Below, piece after piece: positions 16,536 through 25,908 of a DNA stretch of 64,000 nucleotides. The translations under genes and the position numbers were made by a program. The notes under the pieces are model-generated. The model was not told the DNA's origin and ran no database searches. It worked only from the letters and a program-made list of their open reading frames with translations. Within the stretch, counting starts at the first letter, position 1, and the number at the start of each line of letters is the position of its first letter. This DNA comes from an uncultured Paracoccaceae bacterium (GTDB taxonomy: Bacteria > Pseudomonadota > Alphaproteobacteria > Rhodobacterales > Rhodobacteraceae), in the NCBI GenBank assembly GCA_947494445.1, contig CANLVD010000003.1, positions 124,001 through 188,000 on the forward strand, in the 5' to 3' direction.

Positions 16536-18332
16536 ATGAGGTATCTGTCCCACTTAGCAGCGGCAATTTGCGCGGTCGGTCTTTCCGCCGGGTCAGGTTT
16601 TGCTGAGCCCAGTCATGGTATAGCCATGTATGGCGCGCCCGCGCTACCACAGGATTTTGTGTCTCTCCCCTATGTGAACCCGGATGCACCAAAGGGCGGC
16701 ACAATTGTCTTCGGGGAGCGTGGCGGGTTTGACGCAATGAACCCTTATATCCTGAAAGGACGCTCTCCATACGGGCTCAGGGCGCATGTTTTTGAAACAC
16801 TTATGGGCAGGTCCTGGGATGAACCGTTCACGCTTTACGGGCTTTTGGCCGAATCGGTTGAAGTGGGTCCAAACCGGGAATGGGTGGAATTTCACTTGCG
16901 TCCTGAAGCGGCGTTCTCTGATGGCACGCCGCTCAGTGTCGATGATGTGATCTGGTCCTTCGAGACGTTGGCTGAAAAAGGCATCCCACGCTACGCAAAT
17001 GCCTGGAGTAAGGTCGAGACGACCGAGAAAGTTGGTGAGCGCGGTTTGCGTTTTACATTCAACACACAAGATAACGAACTGCCGCTGATCCTTGGGCTGC
17101 GCCCGATCCTGAACCCACGCGATTGGGAAGGACGGGTTTTTGAAGACAGCACGCTTGATGTCCCGACAGCGACCGGTCCTTATGTTGTGGGCGACTTCGA
17201 GGCGGGGCGCTTCGTCGAGTTCGTGAAGAACCCTGATTATTGGGGAAAGGACCTGGCTTTCAACCGTGGCCGACACAATCTCGATACGATCCGCTACGAG
17301 TATTTTGCCGATGGTGCCGTGATCGAAGAAGCGTTTCGGGCAGGGGAGATTTCCACATTCAGGGAAGGCAATCCGACCAGATGGGCTGAGGCGTATGATT
17401 TTCCGGCGATCACACGGGGTGAGATCGTCCAGTCAGTCATTCCGCACCAGCGCCCGTCGGGCATGGAAGGGTTTGTATTCAACACTCGGCGTCCACAGTT
17501 CAAGGATTGGAGGGTACGCGATGCACTGCTTCATGCTTTCAACTTCGAGTTTGTCAACCAGACCCTGAACGGTGGCGTGTACCCGCGCAGGGCCAGCTAC
17601 TTTGCAAACTCACCGATGGCAATGTCAGATGGACCGGCAGCAGGTGGCGTGCTGGCATTGCTCGAGCCCTACAAGGACACGTTGTTGCCCGGAGCGGTTG
17701 ACGGCTACAGCCTGCCTGCCTCCAACGGTCAACAGCGCAACAGAACCAATTTGCGGACAGCGCGCGATCAGTTGGCAGCCGCTGGGTGGACGGTTCAGGA
17801 TGGCGTTCTGAAAGATGCTGATGACAATCCGTTTACCTTCTCCATCATGCTGCGCGGCGGTGCGCTTGAGGATAGAGCGAACCTCTGGATCGATGCGCTG
17901 ACCCGGCTGGGCATCACGGTCGAGATCGAAAATGCAGATGATGCTCAATATACCGCGCGTCGGTCAGCCTATGACTTCGACGTGATCGTGCATTCCTGGA
18001 CAGCATCCCTGAGCCCGGGCAATGAGCAGAAGCTTTATTGGGGCTCGGACGGCGTCGATAAGCCGGGCACACGCAATTATATGGGCATGGCGTCGCCTGC
18101 AGCAGATGCAATGATCGAGGCAATGTTGACGGCTCAGGATCAGGAAACCTTCACGGACGCAGCCAAGGCATTGGACCGCGTGCTTATGTCGGGACGGTAT
18201 TTCGTGCCATTCTGGTATGCACAGGAAAGCCTGCTCGCACATACTGCCAGCCTGAAATACCCAAAGAACTCTCTGCCGCTTTACGGGGACTGGATCGGAT
18301 TTCTGCCAGACGTCTGGTGGTCTGAGCCCTGA
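16536..18332 (+). CDS. Extracellular oligopeptide-binding protein (SBP family 5, YejA-like)
   Basis: A 598-residue periplasmic binding protein. Residues 1-23 are a signal peptide (MRYLSHLAAAICAVGLSAG then SGFA-E). The mature part begins SHGIAMYGAPALPQDF, keeps the family landmark LPYVNPDAPKGGT and continues with LAESVEVGP, FHLRPEAAFSDGTPLSVDDV and RVRDALLHAFNFEF, all typical of the YejA branch of family 5 that binds peptides or peptide-nucleotide compounds. The ATG at 16536 has AGGAGAG eight bases upstream. No permease or ATPase genes (yejB, yejE, yejF) follow; the next gene is a LysE exporter on the opposite strand, so the transporter partner is elsewhere or absent. Confidence 0.88.
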   Translation: MRYLSHLAAAICAVGLSAGSGFAEPSHGIAMYGAPALPQDFVSLPYVNPDAPKGGTIVFGERGGFDAMNPYILKGRSPYGLRAHVFETLMGRSWDEPFTLYGLLAESVEVGPNREWVEFHLRPEAAFSDGTPLSVDDVIWSFETLAEKGIPRYANAWSKVETTEKVGERGLRFTFNTQDNELPLILGLRPILNPRDWEGRVFEDSTLDVPTATGPYVVGDFEAGRFVEFVKNPDYWGKDLAFNRGRHNLDTIRYEYFADGAVIEEAFRAGEISTFREGNPTRWAEAYDFPAITRGEIVQSVIPHQRPSGMEGFVFNTRRPQFKDWRVRDALLHAFNFEFVNQTLNGGVYPRRASYFANSPMAMSDGPAAGGVLALLEPYKDTLLPGAVDGYSLPASNGQQRNRTNLRTARDQLAAAGWTVQDGVLKDADDNPFTFSIMLRGGALEDRANLWIDALTRLGITVEIENADDAQYTARRSAYDFDVIVHSWTASLSPGNEQKLYWGSDGVDKPGTRNYMGMASPAADAMIEAMLTAQDQETFTDAAKALDRVLMSGRYFVPFWYAQESLLAHTASLKYPKNSLPLYGDWIGFLPDVWWSEP

Positions 18333-18353
18333 AGGAGCGCAGACTGCGCCCGT

Positions 18354-18383
18354 GTGCCTCCGGCGGGGATATTTTTGCCAAGA
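18354..18383. repeat. Intergenic motif of a kind repeated in Rhodobacterales genomes
   Basis: CCTCCGGCGGGGATATTTTT with GTG in front and GCCAAGAAG behind, in the gap between two convergent genes. CCTCCGGCGGGGATATTT-type sequences recur between genes in many Rhodobacteraceae. It has a short GC hairpin (CCTCCGGCGGGG) followed by a T-run and could act as a plus-strand terminator. Only one copy is in this window. Confidence 0.4.
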
Positions 18384-18387
18384 AGTG

Positions 18388-19002
18388 TCAGATGCCTGCG
18401 CTCAGCAAACCTATGGCCAAAATCCACATCAGAATGCCGATGAGGATGTCCAGAATGGACCAGGCGCGGGCAGATGAGAGATATGGCGCAAGCAGACGGG
18501 CCCCGTAGCCCAGCCCGAAGAAAAACACGAAAGAAGAGCTGACAGCGCCAGCTCCGAAGGCGAGTTTGCCCGTGCCGTCAAACTGTGTGGAAACCGCCCC
18601 GATCAACCCGAATGTGTCGAGGTAGACATGTGGGTTGAGCCAGGTGAGTGCAAGGCAGGTCAGAATTGCCGGGCGCAGAGGTTGGGCCTGACCAGAGGTG
18701 TCCAGAACCTGAGAGGTGGTGAGACCAGCGCGGATGCGCAACGCACCATAGCCAAAGAGAAAGAGCGCGCCGCCATAGAGCATTGCCGTTGGCAACCATG
18801 GCACTTGCTCGACCACTGCGCTGAAACCTGCAACGCCCAGTGCGATCAGGATGGCGTCGGACAGGGCGCAGACCAGACAAACCGCAAAGACGTGGGAGCG
18901 CATCAACCCCTGTCGCAGGACAAAGGCGTTCTGCGCACCTATTGCCAGGATCAGCGAAAAGGCCGTGGCAAAGCCGGTGCCAAAGGCCGCCATTAGAATC
19001 AT
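18388..19002 (-). CDS. LysE/ArgO-family amino acid exporter
   Basis: A 204-residue inner-membrane protein with about six membrane segments. The N-terminus AFSLILAIGAQNAFVLRQGL is the signature of the LysE/ArgO branch (basic amino acid efflux), and TCLALTWLNPHVYLDTFGLIGAV carries the conserved NPHVYLDT motif. Its ATG at 19002 overlaps the stop of the DUF502 gene by four bases. Export of arginine or lysine is the family expectation; no LysG/ArgP-type regulator lies beside it. Confidence 0.9.
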   Translation of the reverse strand: MILMAAFGTGFATAFSLILAIGAQNAFVLRQGLMRSHVFAVCLVCALSDAILIALGVAGFSAVVEQVPWLPTAMLYGGALFLFGYGALRIRAGLTTSQVLDTSGQAQPLRPAILTCLALTWLNPHVYLDTFGLIGAVSTQFDGTGKLAFGAGAVSSSFVFFFGLGYGARLLAPYLSSARAWSILDILIGILMWILAIGLLSAGI

Positions 19003-19706
19003 TGTGCGGCGCGCAGTCCGTTTGTCTTGCGTCCGGCCGCGATCTCTTCCTTGGTGGGCGGTGTGACCAGACCGGCGGAAATCACCAGCTTGGCTGCATC
19101 CTCGACCGTCATGTCAAGAATGACGACCTCTTCCTTGGGAACAAACAGCAGATATCCCGAGGTTGGGTTCGGGGTCGTGGGCAGAAACACACTCATCAGT
19201 GCTGATTGGCCGGAGCGGTTGAGAACTTCGCCGCGTGTTTCGGTCGACACAAAGGCAATGGCCCACATATCACGCCGGGGATATTCAATCAGACAGGCAT
19301 ATTTGAAAGAGTTGTTGGACTGGCTGATCACCGTCTCGAAGATCTGCTTTACACCATTGTAGATGGACCGCACGATCGGTGTGCGATCGACAAGGCCTTC
19401 CCCCCAGCGGATCAGCTGCCGCCCGAAAAGCCCTTTGGTCAGGGCACCCACGAATGTGGTGAAAAGCAGAAAGACAACCACCCCGAAGCCCGCGATGTTC
19501 ACGCCCAGATAGGTCGACGGATTATAAATGCCGGGCACCAGTGGCACGATCCTGGCGTCAATGAAGTTCACACTGGCCCAGATCATCCACAAGGTGAGCG
19601 TGACAGGAGCGACAATCACGAGGCCGGTCAGAAAATTCGACCGCATGCGCTGCAACAGCGACGGTTTGGCAAGCCTTCTGCTTGGCTTTGCGGGTTTTCT
19701 GGCCAT
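18999..19706 (-). CDS. DUF502-family inner-membrane protein
   Basis: A 235-residue protein with a basic N-terminus, two membrane segments (residues about 25-50 and 70-93), and a soluble C-terminal part. The order LTGLVIVAPVTLTLW, PVIGxYN-like PGIYNPSTYLGVNIAGFGVVVFL, TPIVRSIYNGVKQIFETV and FVPTTPNPTSGYLLFVP-like FLPTTPNPTSGYLLFVPKEEV is diagnostic of DUF502. Function is unknown; in plants related proteins (COV) affect trafficking. It is coupled to the LysE gene and lies 66 bases after psuG. Confidence 0.88.
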   Translation of the reverse strand: MARKPAKPSRRLAKPSLLQRMRSNFLTGLVIVAPVTLTLWMIWASVNFIDARIVPLVPGIYNPSTYLGVNIAGFGVVVFLLFTTFVGALTKGLFGRQLIRWGEGLVDRTPIVRSIYNGVKQIFETVISQSNNSFKYACLIEYPRRDMWAIAFVSTETRGEVLNRSGQSALMSVFLPTTPNPTSGYLLFVPKEEVVILDMTVEDAAKLVISAGLVTPPTKEEIAAGRKTNGLRAAQ

Positions 19707-19772
19707 GGGTCTCTCAGTTCGGTGCTGTGTGCTTACTTAGGCAGAGGCAGGTCGGATCACAACGGTTAAAAC

Positions 19773-20675
19773 CTACAGATGCCGGGCAATTTTTGCCGCC
19801 AATTGTGCATTGTTCTCGACAAGTGCGATATTGGTGGCAAGTGACGCGCCTTTGCTCAACTCAAAAATGCGGTCGAGCAGAAATGGCGTGACCGCCTTGG
19901 CGGAAATCTGCTTGGCAACGGCCTCGCTCAGGGCAGCTTCGATCATGGGCGTGATCACGTCAGCGGGAATTTCGCTGTCTTCAGGCACGGGATTGCCGAC
20001 CAGCTGTCCGCCAGCAAGACCCAACTGGCCACGCATCATGTGCGCTTTCGCAATGATTTCAGGATCATCAGCCCGCAATGGTGCAGCAAGGCCGCTGTCG
20101 CGTGACCAGAAGGCTGGGAACCTGTCCTGCCCATAAGCAAAGACGGCAACGCCCAGCGTCTCCAGCACTTCAAGGGTCTTGGGGATGTCGAGGATGGCCT
20201 TGGCGCCTGCGGCAACAACAGTGACCCGGGTTTTGGCCAGTTCCTGAAGATCGGCGGAGATGTCAAAACTCTGTTCGCCACCACGGTGAACGCCACCAAT
20301 GCCGCCTGTAGCAAAGACATCAATTCCAGCCAGACGCGCACAGATCATGGTGGCGGCAACAGTTGTCGCGCCCGTCTGGCCTGTGACCAGACATTCTGCA
20401 AGATCCGCACGGGACAGCTTGCGGGCGTCAGGGGTGTTGGCCAGCCGTTTCAGTTGTTCATCGGTCAACCCGATGCAGATACGCCCATCCATGATCGCGA
20501 TCGTTGCCGGGCAAACGTCATGATTCCGAATGATCTGTTCAACCTTGTGGGCCATCTCAAGGTTTTGCGGGAAGGGCATGCCATGGGTGATGATGGTGCT
20601 CTCTAGTGCGACCAGGGGGCGGTTCTCGCGGCGCGCGGCTTCAGCCTCAGGTGAAAACCACAACAACTCGTTCAT
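19773..20675 (-). CDS. psuG: Pseudouridine-5'-phosphate glycosidase
   Basis: PsuG splits pseudouridine 5'-phosphate into uracil and ribose 5-phosphate. The 300-residue protein shows the family's LVALESTIITHGMPFPQN opening, GQTGATTVAATMICA, FATGGIGGVHRG, SADLQELAKTRVTVVAAGAKAILD (parts: SADLQEL, GAKAILD), and TPFLLDRIFELSKGASLATNIALVENNA at the end (key part SKGASLATNIALVENN), with the catalytic Glu and Lys of the family in these blocks. Its ATG overlaps the stop of the upstream kinase psuK by four bases. Together they recycle pseudouridine from RNA turnover. Confidence 0.95.
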   Translation of the reverse strand: MNELLWFSPEAEAARRENRPLVALESTIITHGMPFPQNLEMAHKVEQIIRNHDVCPATIAIMDGRICIGLTDEQLKRLANTPDARKLSRADLAECLVTGQTGATTVAATMICARLAGIDVFATGGIGGVHRGGEQSFDISADLQELAKTRVTVVAAGAKAILDIPKTLEVLETLGVAVFAYGQDRFPAFWSRDSGLAAPLRADDPEIIAKAHMMRGQLGLAGGQLVGNPVPEDSEIPADVITPMIEAALSEAVAKQISAKAVTPFLLDRIFELSKGASLATNIALVENNAQLAAKIARHL

Positions 20676-21580
20676 GACTTTGTCCTTGTTATATGACTTG
20701 CCGCTGCCCTCATCGCGGCTTCCAGCGCATCCTCAGCCGACAGGCCTGCGATCTGTGCAGCAACGTGACCGGCCAGAAACGTATCGCCGGCCCCGGTGGT
20801 GGAAATTGCCTGAACCTTGGGCGGGATGCGAGAGATCAGGCCGCTCTGATCGGCTTGTGCCACACGTCGTGCCCCGTCGGTGACGATGGCCGTGTCCGCG
20901 CCAAGACGGACCAGAGCTTCGGCTGCAAGTGAGGCATCGGACAGTGCACGCTGGCACAGAATTTCGGCCTCAACCCGGTTGACATAGAGCGTCCCGCCAA
21001 ATTCAGCGATCACATCGCGCAGGCGTGCGGCTTTTCCGGGACTGGCCGGAACATAGGCGAGATGCGCATCTTTCAGGCGATCCAGTGATGCAACCCGGGT
21101 CAGAACAGCTACCGGCAGATTGCCGTCGACGATGATGTGCCCCGTGTATGGTGTATCGCCCAGAGCATCGCCCTTTTCCAGGGGATGCAGAACATCTGCC
21201 CCGGCCCGTTCCAGAGACGCGCAATCAGCGATGGCTGCAAAGACCTCACCGCCCTTGGATTCAATGGCCAGATAGGTGTCTGTCGGCGCATCCGTCCGCA
21301 ACACCTGTGAACAGTCAATGCCACGGCGCGATGCCTCCTCGATCAGGCTGGTGCCGCTTACATCCTTGCCCACCACCGACAGCAGGCGTACGGGCAGGGA
21401 TTGCGCCCGCAGAGCCAGCGCGACATTCAGAGCCACACCCCCCATCTGGCGCCCGATCTGGCCTGGAACGTCGGCACCGGGGTGCATCTGTGATCCAGTC
21501 CGCGCGATGATGTCCCAGAGCGCGGAACCAAGACAGACAATCGGGTGGGTGGGTGACACGATGACCGGGCCTTTCGACAT
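20672..21580 (-). CDS. psuK: PfkB-family carbohydrate kinase, probable pseudouridine kinase
   Basis: A 302-residue ribokinase-fold enzyme. It shows GSALWDIIAR near the N-terminus, the substrate-binding GGVALNVALAL block (residues about 47-57) and the ATP/anion-hole motif STTGAGDTFLAGHVAAQ with the catalytic Asp near residue 254. The family phosphorylates nucleosides or sugars; the four-base overlap with psuG supports pseudouridine as substrate. It is divergent from rpsB, with a 210-base gap. Confidence 0.88.
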   Translation of the reverse strand: MSKGPVIVSPTHPIVCLGSALWDIIARTGSQMHPGADVPGQIGRQMGGVALNVALALRAQSLPVRLLSVVGKDVSGTSLIEEASRRGIDCSQVLRTDAPTDTYLAIESKGGEVFAAIADCASLERAGADVLHPLEKGDALGDTPYTGHIIVDGNLPVAVLTRVASLDRLKDAHLAYVPASPGKAARLRDVIAEFGGTLYVNRVEAEILCQRALSDASLAAEALVRLGADTAIVTDGARRVAQADQSGLISRIPPKVQAISTTGAGDTFLAGHVAAQIAGLSAEDALEAAMRAAASHITRTKS

Positions 21581-21790
21581 TTTACTTGCGGGCCCAGTTC
21601 TGGGTCAAATGTTCCCGGCGGGCAAGGGCATTGCGGGGTTGCAAAGCCATAATCACTGTCGTATGAGCCGGGCACGAAATCCACAGGCGGGGTCTGCGGC
21701 GATTTGGGGGAGACATCCCCGAAGCGTCCACCGGTTGGGACACATGTCCTGATGCCCCGCTGAGGCGAAACCGGAAAAGGAAAACGGACA

Positions 21791-22594
21791 ATGGCTCTTC
21801 CCGAGTTCACATTGCGCCAGCTGCTTGAAGCAGGCGTACACTTCGGCCACCAGACTCACCGCTGGAACCCTCGCATGGGCGAGTACATCTATGGTGATCG
21901 CAATGGCATTCACATTCTCGATCTGACACAGACAGTTCCGCTGTTGGACGCGGCGCTGAACGTCGTGCGCGAAACTGTTGCCAAGGGTGGCCGCGTTCTG
22001 TTCGTCGGCACCAAGCGTCAGGCACAACGCGCTGTTGCGGATGCAGCTGAAAAATCTGCTCAGTACTACATGAACCACCGTTGGTTGGGCGGCACGCTGA
22101 CCAACTGGAAAACGGTTTCTGCGTCGATTTCCCGCCTGAAATCCATTGATGAGCAGATGGACGGTGGCGCCGAAGGTCTGACAAAGAAAGAGCGTCTGGG
22201 CCTTGAGCGCGATCAGACCAAACTGCAGGCATCGCTGGGCGGTATCCGCGAGATGGGTGGCGTGCCTGATCTGATTTTCGTGATCGACACGAACAAGGAA
22301 GCACTTGCAGTGGCTGAGGCCAACAAGCTGGGCATTCCCGTGATTGCGGTCCTGGACACCAACTCCAACCCTGCCGGTATTGACTACCCGATCCCCGGCA
22401 ATGACGACGCGGCCCGTGCCATTGCGCTTTATTGCGATCTGATCGCGCGCGCAGCACTTGACGGCATGGCGTCCCAGCTCGGGTCTGCTGGTGTCGATCT
22501 GGGTGCGATGGAAGACGCGCCTATGGAAGACGCTGTTGCCGAGGCTGCACCAGCCGAAGCTGAGGCTCCTGGCGAAGAGGCAAAAGCCGAGTAA
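21791..22594 (+). CDS. rpsB: 30S ribosomal protein S2
   Basis: S2, 267 residues, completes the small ribosomal subunit and helps bind S1. The sequence has [49 protein letters not shown] and [27 protein letters not shown] blocks (conserved cores [27 protein letters not shown]). The C-terminal tail after residue 235 is an Ala/Glu-rich extension ([18 protein letters not shown]...) common in alphaproteobacteria. It begins the translation/envelope gene run and precedes tsf by 113 bases that fold into hairpins. Confidence 0.98.
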   Translation: MALPEFTLRQLLEAGVHFGHQTHRWNPRMGEYIYGDRNGIHILDLTQTVPLLDAALNVVRETVAKGGRVLFVGTKRQAQRAVADAAEKSAQYYMNHRWLGGTLTNWKTVSASISRLKSIDEQMDGGAEGLTKKERLGLERDQTKLQASLGGIREMGGVPDLIFVIDTNKEALAVAEANKLGIPVIAVLDTNSNPAGIDYPIPGNDDAARAIALYCDLIARAALDGMASQLGSAGVDLGAMEDAPMEDAVAEAAPAEAEAPGEEAKAE

Positions 22595-22606
22595 TCCCTG
22601 TCGCAC

Positions 22607-22676
22607 ACCTGTCAATGATCAACCCTGAGGGCATCTCGACAGGTCAGACAGATGCAGCGCCGGACATCGGCGCTGC
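22607..22676 (+). promoter_or_regulatory. Two hairpins between rpsB and tsf
   Basis: First stem ACCTGTC/GACAGGT (22607-22613 with 22638-22644); second, a perfect 9-bp stem GCAGCGCCG/CGGCGCTGC (22654-22662 with 22668-22676) with a five-base loop. No U-tract follows, so they are more likely a processing, pause or stability element than a full terminator, about 30 bases before the tsf start. Confidence 0.5.
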
Positions 22677-22707
22677 CCTTGAGACGTTTCTATAGAGGAG
22701 AGCTGTG

Positions 22708-23583
22708 ATGAGCATCACTGCGAGCATGGTAAAAGAACTGCGCGACGCATCCGGCGCAGGCATGATGGACGCCAAGAAAGCCCTGACCGAAACCGGTGGC
22801 GATATGGAAGCAGCAATTGATTGGCTGCGTACCAAGGGTCTTGCGAAGGCTGCCAAGAAATCCGGCCGTACAGCGGCTGAAGGTCTGGTTGGCGTGGCTG
22901 TAGATGGCGGCGTTGGCGTTGCGGTCGAGGTCAACTCCGAGACCGATTTTGTGGCCAAGAACGCCGAATTTCAGGAGATGGTGTCCGCCATCACCAAAGC
23001 GGCGCTGAGCTGTTCAAACCTTGAAGAACTTCTTGCAGCCGATCTTGGTGGCAAGACTGTTGCAGACACCGTAACCGCAAAAGTTGCGACCATTGGCGAG
23101 AACATGTCGGTGCGCCGCATGTCGCGTCTTGAGGGTGCGAATGTTGCTGCCTACGTTCACAATGCCGCTGCTCCCAACATGGGCAAGATCGGCGTTCTGG
23201 TAGCAACAACAGGTGGCGATGAAGGCATTGGCAAACAGGTTGCCATGCATGTCGCGGCGACCAACCCGGCCTCTTTGTCCGAAGCTGATCTGGACCCGGC
23301 ACTGGTCGAGCGCGAGAAGCAGGTTCTGACCGAACAGGCCCGTGAAAGCGGCAAGCCCGATGCTGTGATCGAGAAAATGATCATCGGCCGGATGAACAAG
23401 TACTTCGAGGAAGTGACGCTTCTCAAACAGAAGTTTGTCATGAACCCCGATCTCACGGTTGCTGCGGCTGCCAAGGAAGCCGGGGCAGACGTGGGTGGTT
23501 TCATCCGCCTTGAGGTCGGTGAAGGCATTGAAAAGGTAGAAGAGGATTTTGCAGCAGAAGTTGCAAAGACCATGGGCGGCTGA
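22708..23583 (+). CDS. tsf: Elongation factor Ts
   Basis: EF-Ts is the nucleotide-exchange factor that regenerates EF-Tu-GTP. The 291-residue protein opens [26 protein letters not shown], including the TDVGK-type interaction region here reading [19 protein letters not shown], and has the [13 protein letters not shown] block with the conserved core. A C-terminal dimerisation domain follows. ATG 22708 is preferred to the GTG one codon earlier because GAGGAG at 22695-22700 is then seven bases away. A strong terminator lies just after the gene. Confidence 0.97.
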   Translation: MSITASMVKELRDASGAGMMDAKKALTETGGDMEAAIDWLRTKGLAKAAKKSGRTAAEGLVGVAVDGGVGVAVEVNSETDFVAKNAEFQEMVSAITKAALSCSNLEELLAADLGGKTVADTVTAKVATIGENMSVRRMSRLEGANVAAYVHNAAAPNMGKIGVLVATTGGDEGIGKQVAMHVAATNPASLSEADLDPALVEREKQVLTEQARESGKPDAVIEKMIIGRMNKYFEEVTLLKQKFVMNPDLTVAAAAKEAGADVGGFIRLEVGEGIEKVEEDFAAEVAKTMGG

Positions 23584-23614
23584 GCCGGTTCACGAGAATT
23601 CTCTTACAATTCAG

Positions 23615-23646
23615 GCCGCATCCATTGATTTGGGTGCGGCTTTTTT
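23615..23646 (+). terminator. Intrinsic terminator after tsf
   Basis: Stem GCCGCATCC/GGGTGCGGC (23615-23623 with 23632-23640, one G-U pair) with an eight-base loop and six T at 23641-23646. It separates rpsB-tsf from pyrH. Confidence 0.88.
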
Positions 23647-23786
23647 GTGCAACATAGACATCGGCTGATTTCCGCGCTTGTGCTGCGCTGCAAGGAAGGG
23701 TCCGGCAATTGAGGACTTTTCCCATTGAAACCCACCGCATTCTCAGACATTTTGCGGCCAACCAAAGACGTGCAGGGGACCAACTG

Positions 23787-24536
23787 ATGCAGGACACCGC
23801 CGATATGGCATCACCCCGACAATACGACCGCGTCATGTTGAAGATTTCCGGTGAGGCCTTGATGGGCGATCAGGGCTTCGGACTTCATCCACCAACAGTC
23901 GAACACATCGCAGAAGAAATCAAACGCCTGCATGATCTGGGCGTTGAGATTTGCATGGTCATTGGCGGGGGCAACATCTTTCGGGGTCTTCAGGGGTCTG
24001 CACAGGGGATGGAGCGGACCACGGCAGATTACATGGGAATGCTCGCCACGGTGATGAACGCACTTGCGATGCAGGGCGCGCTTGAATCGCTTGGCGTCTT
24101 TACCCGCGTCATCTCGGCCATTCCGATGGATCAGGTGTGCGAGCCCTACATTCGCCGCCGCGCCGTGCGCCACCTTGAAAAGGGACGGGTCTGCATTTTT
24201 GCGGCAGGCACAGGCAACCCGTTCTTCACGACTGACACGGCAGCGACCCTTCGTGCCTCCGAGATGCGTTGCCAGGCGATCTTCAAGGGCACTCAGGTCG
24301 ATGGCATCTACGACAGCGATCCCAAGACCAACCCCAATGCCGTGCGCTACGAGCGCGTGACCTATGACGAGGTGTTGCGCAAGAACCTCAAGGTCATGGA
24401 TGCCTCCGCCATTGCATTGGCGCGAGACAACAATCTGCCTATTGTGGTGTTTTCCCTTAAGGAACCACACGGGCTGGCCGGTGTGGTTGCCGGAAAAGGA
24501 AAGTTCACGATCGTGGAACCGGGCAACGAACATTAG
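23787..24536 (+). CDS. pyrH: UMP kinase
   Basis: PyrH phosphorylates UMP to UDP. The 249-residue amino acid kinase-fold protein has [17 protein letters not shown], the glycine loop [27 protein letters not shown], and [16 protein letters not shown] blocks, followed by [14 protein letters not shown]. The ATG at 23787 has AGGGGA seven bases upstream; an upstream frame extension of 26 residues is not family-like. It begins a new transcript after the tsf terminator and leads into frr. Confidence 0.97.
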   Translation: MQDTADMASPRQYDRVMLKISGEALMGDQGFGLHPPTVEHIAEEIKRLHDLGVEICMVIGGGNIFRGLQGSAQGMERTTADYMGMLATVMNALAMQGALESLGVFTRVISAIPMDQVCEPYIRRRAVRHLEKGRVCIFAAGTGNPFFTTDTAATLRASEMRCQAIFKGTQVDGIYDSDPKTNPNAVRYERVTYDEVLRKNLKVMDASAIALARDNNLPIVVFSLKEPHGLAGVVAGKGKFTIVEPGNEH

Positions 24537-24575
24537 GCCCGCTTTCCGATCTGCATGAGTGCTGGAGAAACGAAC

Positions 24576-25139
24576 ATGTCAGACGATCTTGAGATTGATC
24601 TAGACGCGCTGCAAAAGCGCATGGACGGCGCATTGAATGCCCTGAGAACGGAATTTGCCTCGCTCAGAACGGGACGGGCGTCAGCCTCCATGCTGGATCC
24701 GGTGATGGTCGATGCCTATGGCTCCACCATGCCGATTAACCAGTGTGCAACCATCAACGTGCCAGAACCCCGCATGGTTTTGGTCAACGTCTGGGACAAG
24801 CAACTGGTCAACGCAGTGGACAAGGCAATTCGCAATTCCGGATTGGGGATCAATCCCCAGATGGACGGCACCATCTTGCGTCTGCCAATTCCTGAATTGA
24901 ACGAGGAACGTCGCCGTGAATTGGCCAAAGTTGCCGGTCAATACGCTGAATCAGCCCGGATCTCTGTGCGAAACGTACGCCGGGATGGAATGGATCAATT
25001 GAAAAAGGCCAAAGCCGATGGCATGGGCGAGGATGACCAGAAGCTTTGGGAAGACGAAATTCAATCTCTGACAGATTCGATGGTCAAGAAGATCGACACA
25101 GCACTTGAGAACAAACAGGAAGAGATCATGCAGGTTTGA
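24576..25139 (+). CDS. frr: Ribosome recycling factor
   Basis: RRF releases ribosomes from mRNA after termination together with EF-G. The 187-residue protein carries [38 protein letters not shown] (core LRTGRAS...DAYGS.MPINQ), and the C-terminal RREL-type [13 protein letters not shown] and [16 protein letters not shown]. The start [16 protein letters not shown] at 24576 follows GGAGAAA; an ATG at 24555 would add seven residues with no ribosome site. Confidence 0.97.
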   Translation: MSDDLEIDLDALQKRMDGALNALRTEFASLRTGRASASMLDPVMVDAYGSTMPINQCATINVPEPRMVLVNVWDKQLVNAVDKAIRNSGLGINPQMDGTILRLPIPELNEERRRELAKVAGQYAESARISVRNVRRDGMDQLKKAKADGMGEDDQKLWEDEIQSLTDSMVKKIDTALENKQEEIMQV

Positions 25140-25176
25140 CGACCTGACGTGATTGACAGTTTAAAACGGAATTCTG

Positions 25177-25908
25177 ATGGCCAATACGCGCGTAGCACAT
25201 TTCAAACCGACTGCCAGTCATGTGGCGATCATCATGGATGGCAATGGCCGCTGGGCTGTTCGGCGCGGTATGCCGCGGCTTGCAGGTCATGCCAAGGGCG
25301 TTGAACGGGTTCGCGACGTAATCAAGGCCTGTCCGGACCTCAATGTCAGCCATCTGACGCTTTACGCCTTTTCGACCGAAAACTGGAAGCGCTCCGAAGA
25401 TGAGGTTGCGGGCCTCATGCGGCTCTTCCGGCGCTACATCAAGAAGGAAAGCGCAAAGCTGGTTGAGGCCGGCGTGAACCTGCGTTTTATCGGCAACCGG
25501 ATGCGTCTGGACCGCGATTTGCAGGAGATGATGGCCTGGGTCGAGGAGCTGACATCAGACAATGACAAGCTGTATCTCACAGTTGCCCTGGACTACGGCG
25601 GACGCGATGAGATCATTCGGGCCACGCGCAGGGTGGCCGCAAAAGTCGCTGCGGGCGAACTGACTGAAAGTCAGATTGATGAGGCCACGCTGAGCGCGCA
25701 TATGGACACCGGCGGACTGCCCGATCCTGATCTGGTGCTGCGCACCTCTGGTGAAGTGCGCGTGTCGAATTTCCTTTTGTGGCAAGCAGCTTATGCCGAA
25801 TACAATTTTCTGGACATTTGCTGGCCAGACTTCACCGCTGAGGTCTTTGCCGACTGCATCCGCAATTACAACACGCGCGAAAGGCGCTTTGGCGCGGCTG
25901 TCGGATGA
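25177..25908 (+). CDS. uppS: Undecaprenyl (isoprenyl) diphosphate synthase
   Basis: UppS condenses isopentenyl diphosphate onto farnesyl diphosphate to make the C55 carrier for peptidoglycan and O-antigen. The 243-residue cis-prenyltransferase has the catalytic motif IIMDGNGRWAVRRGMPRLAGH (catalytic Asp in MDGNGRW), TLYAFSTENWKRS, and the C-terminal LPDPDLVLRTSGEVRVSNFLLWQAAYAE (core DLVLRTSGE.R.SNFLLWQ). Its stop overlaps the cdsA start (ATGA at 25905-25908). Confidence 0.97.
   Translation: MANTRVAHFKPTASHVAIIMDGNGRWAVRRGMPRLAGHAKGVERVRDVIKACPDLNVSHLTLYAFSTENWKRSEDEVAGLMRLFRRYIKKESAKLVEAGVNLRFIGNRMRLDRDLQEMMAWVEELTSDNDKLYLTVALDYGGRDEIIRATRRVAAKVAAGELTESQIDEATLSAHMDTGGLPDPDLVLRTSGEVRVSNFLLWQAAYAEYNFLDICWPDFTAEVFADCIRNYNTRERRFGAAVG

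Noticed and set aside
21581-21790. Possible regulatory leader RNA upstream of rpsB
   Set aside because: Short GGGG/CCCC and GGACA/TGTCC stems are visible but no convincing terminator or known motif; I saw nothing that separates it from ordinary GC-rich leader DNA.
21653-22615. 320-codon minus-strand frame covering rpsB
   Set aside because: Shadow of a highly conserved ribosomal protein gene.
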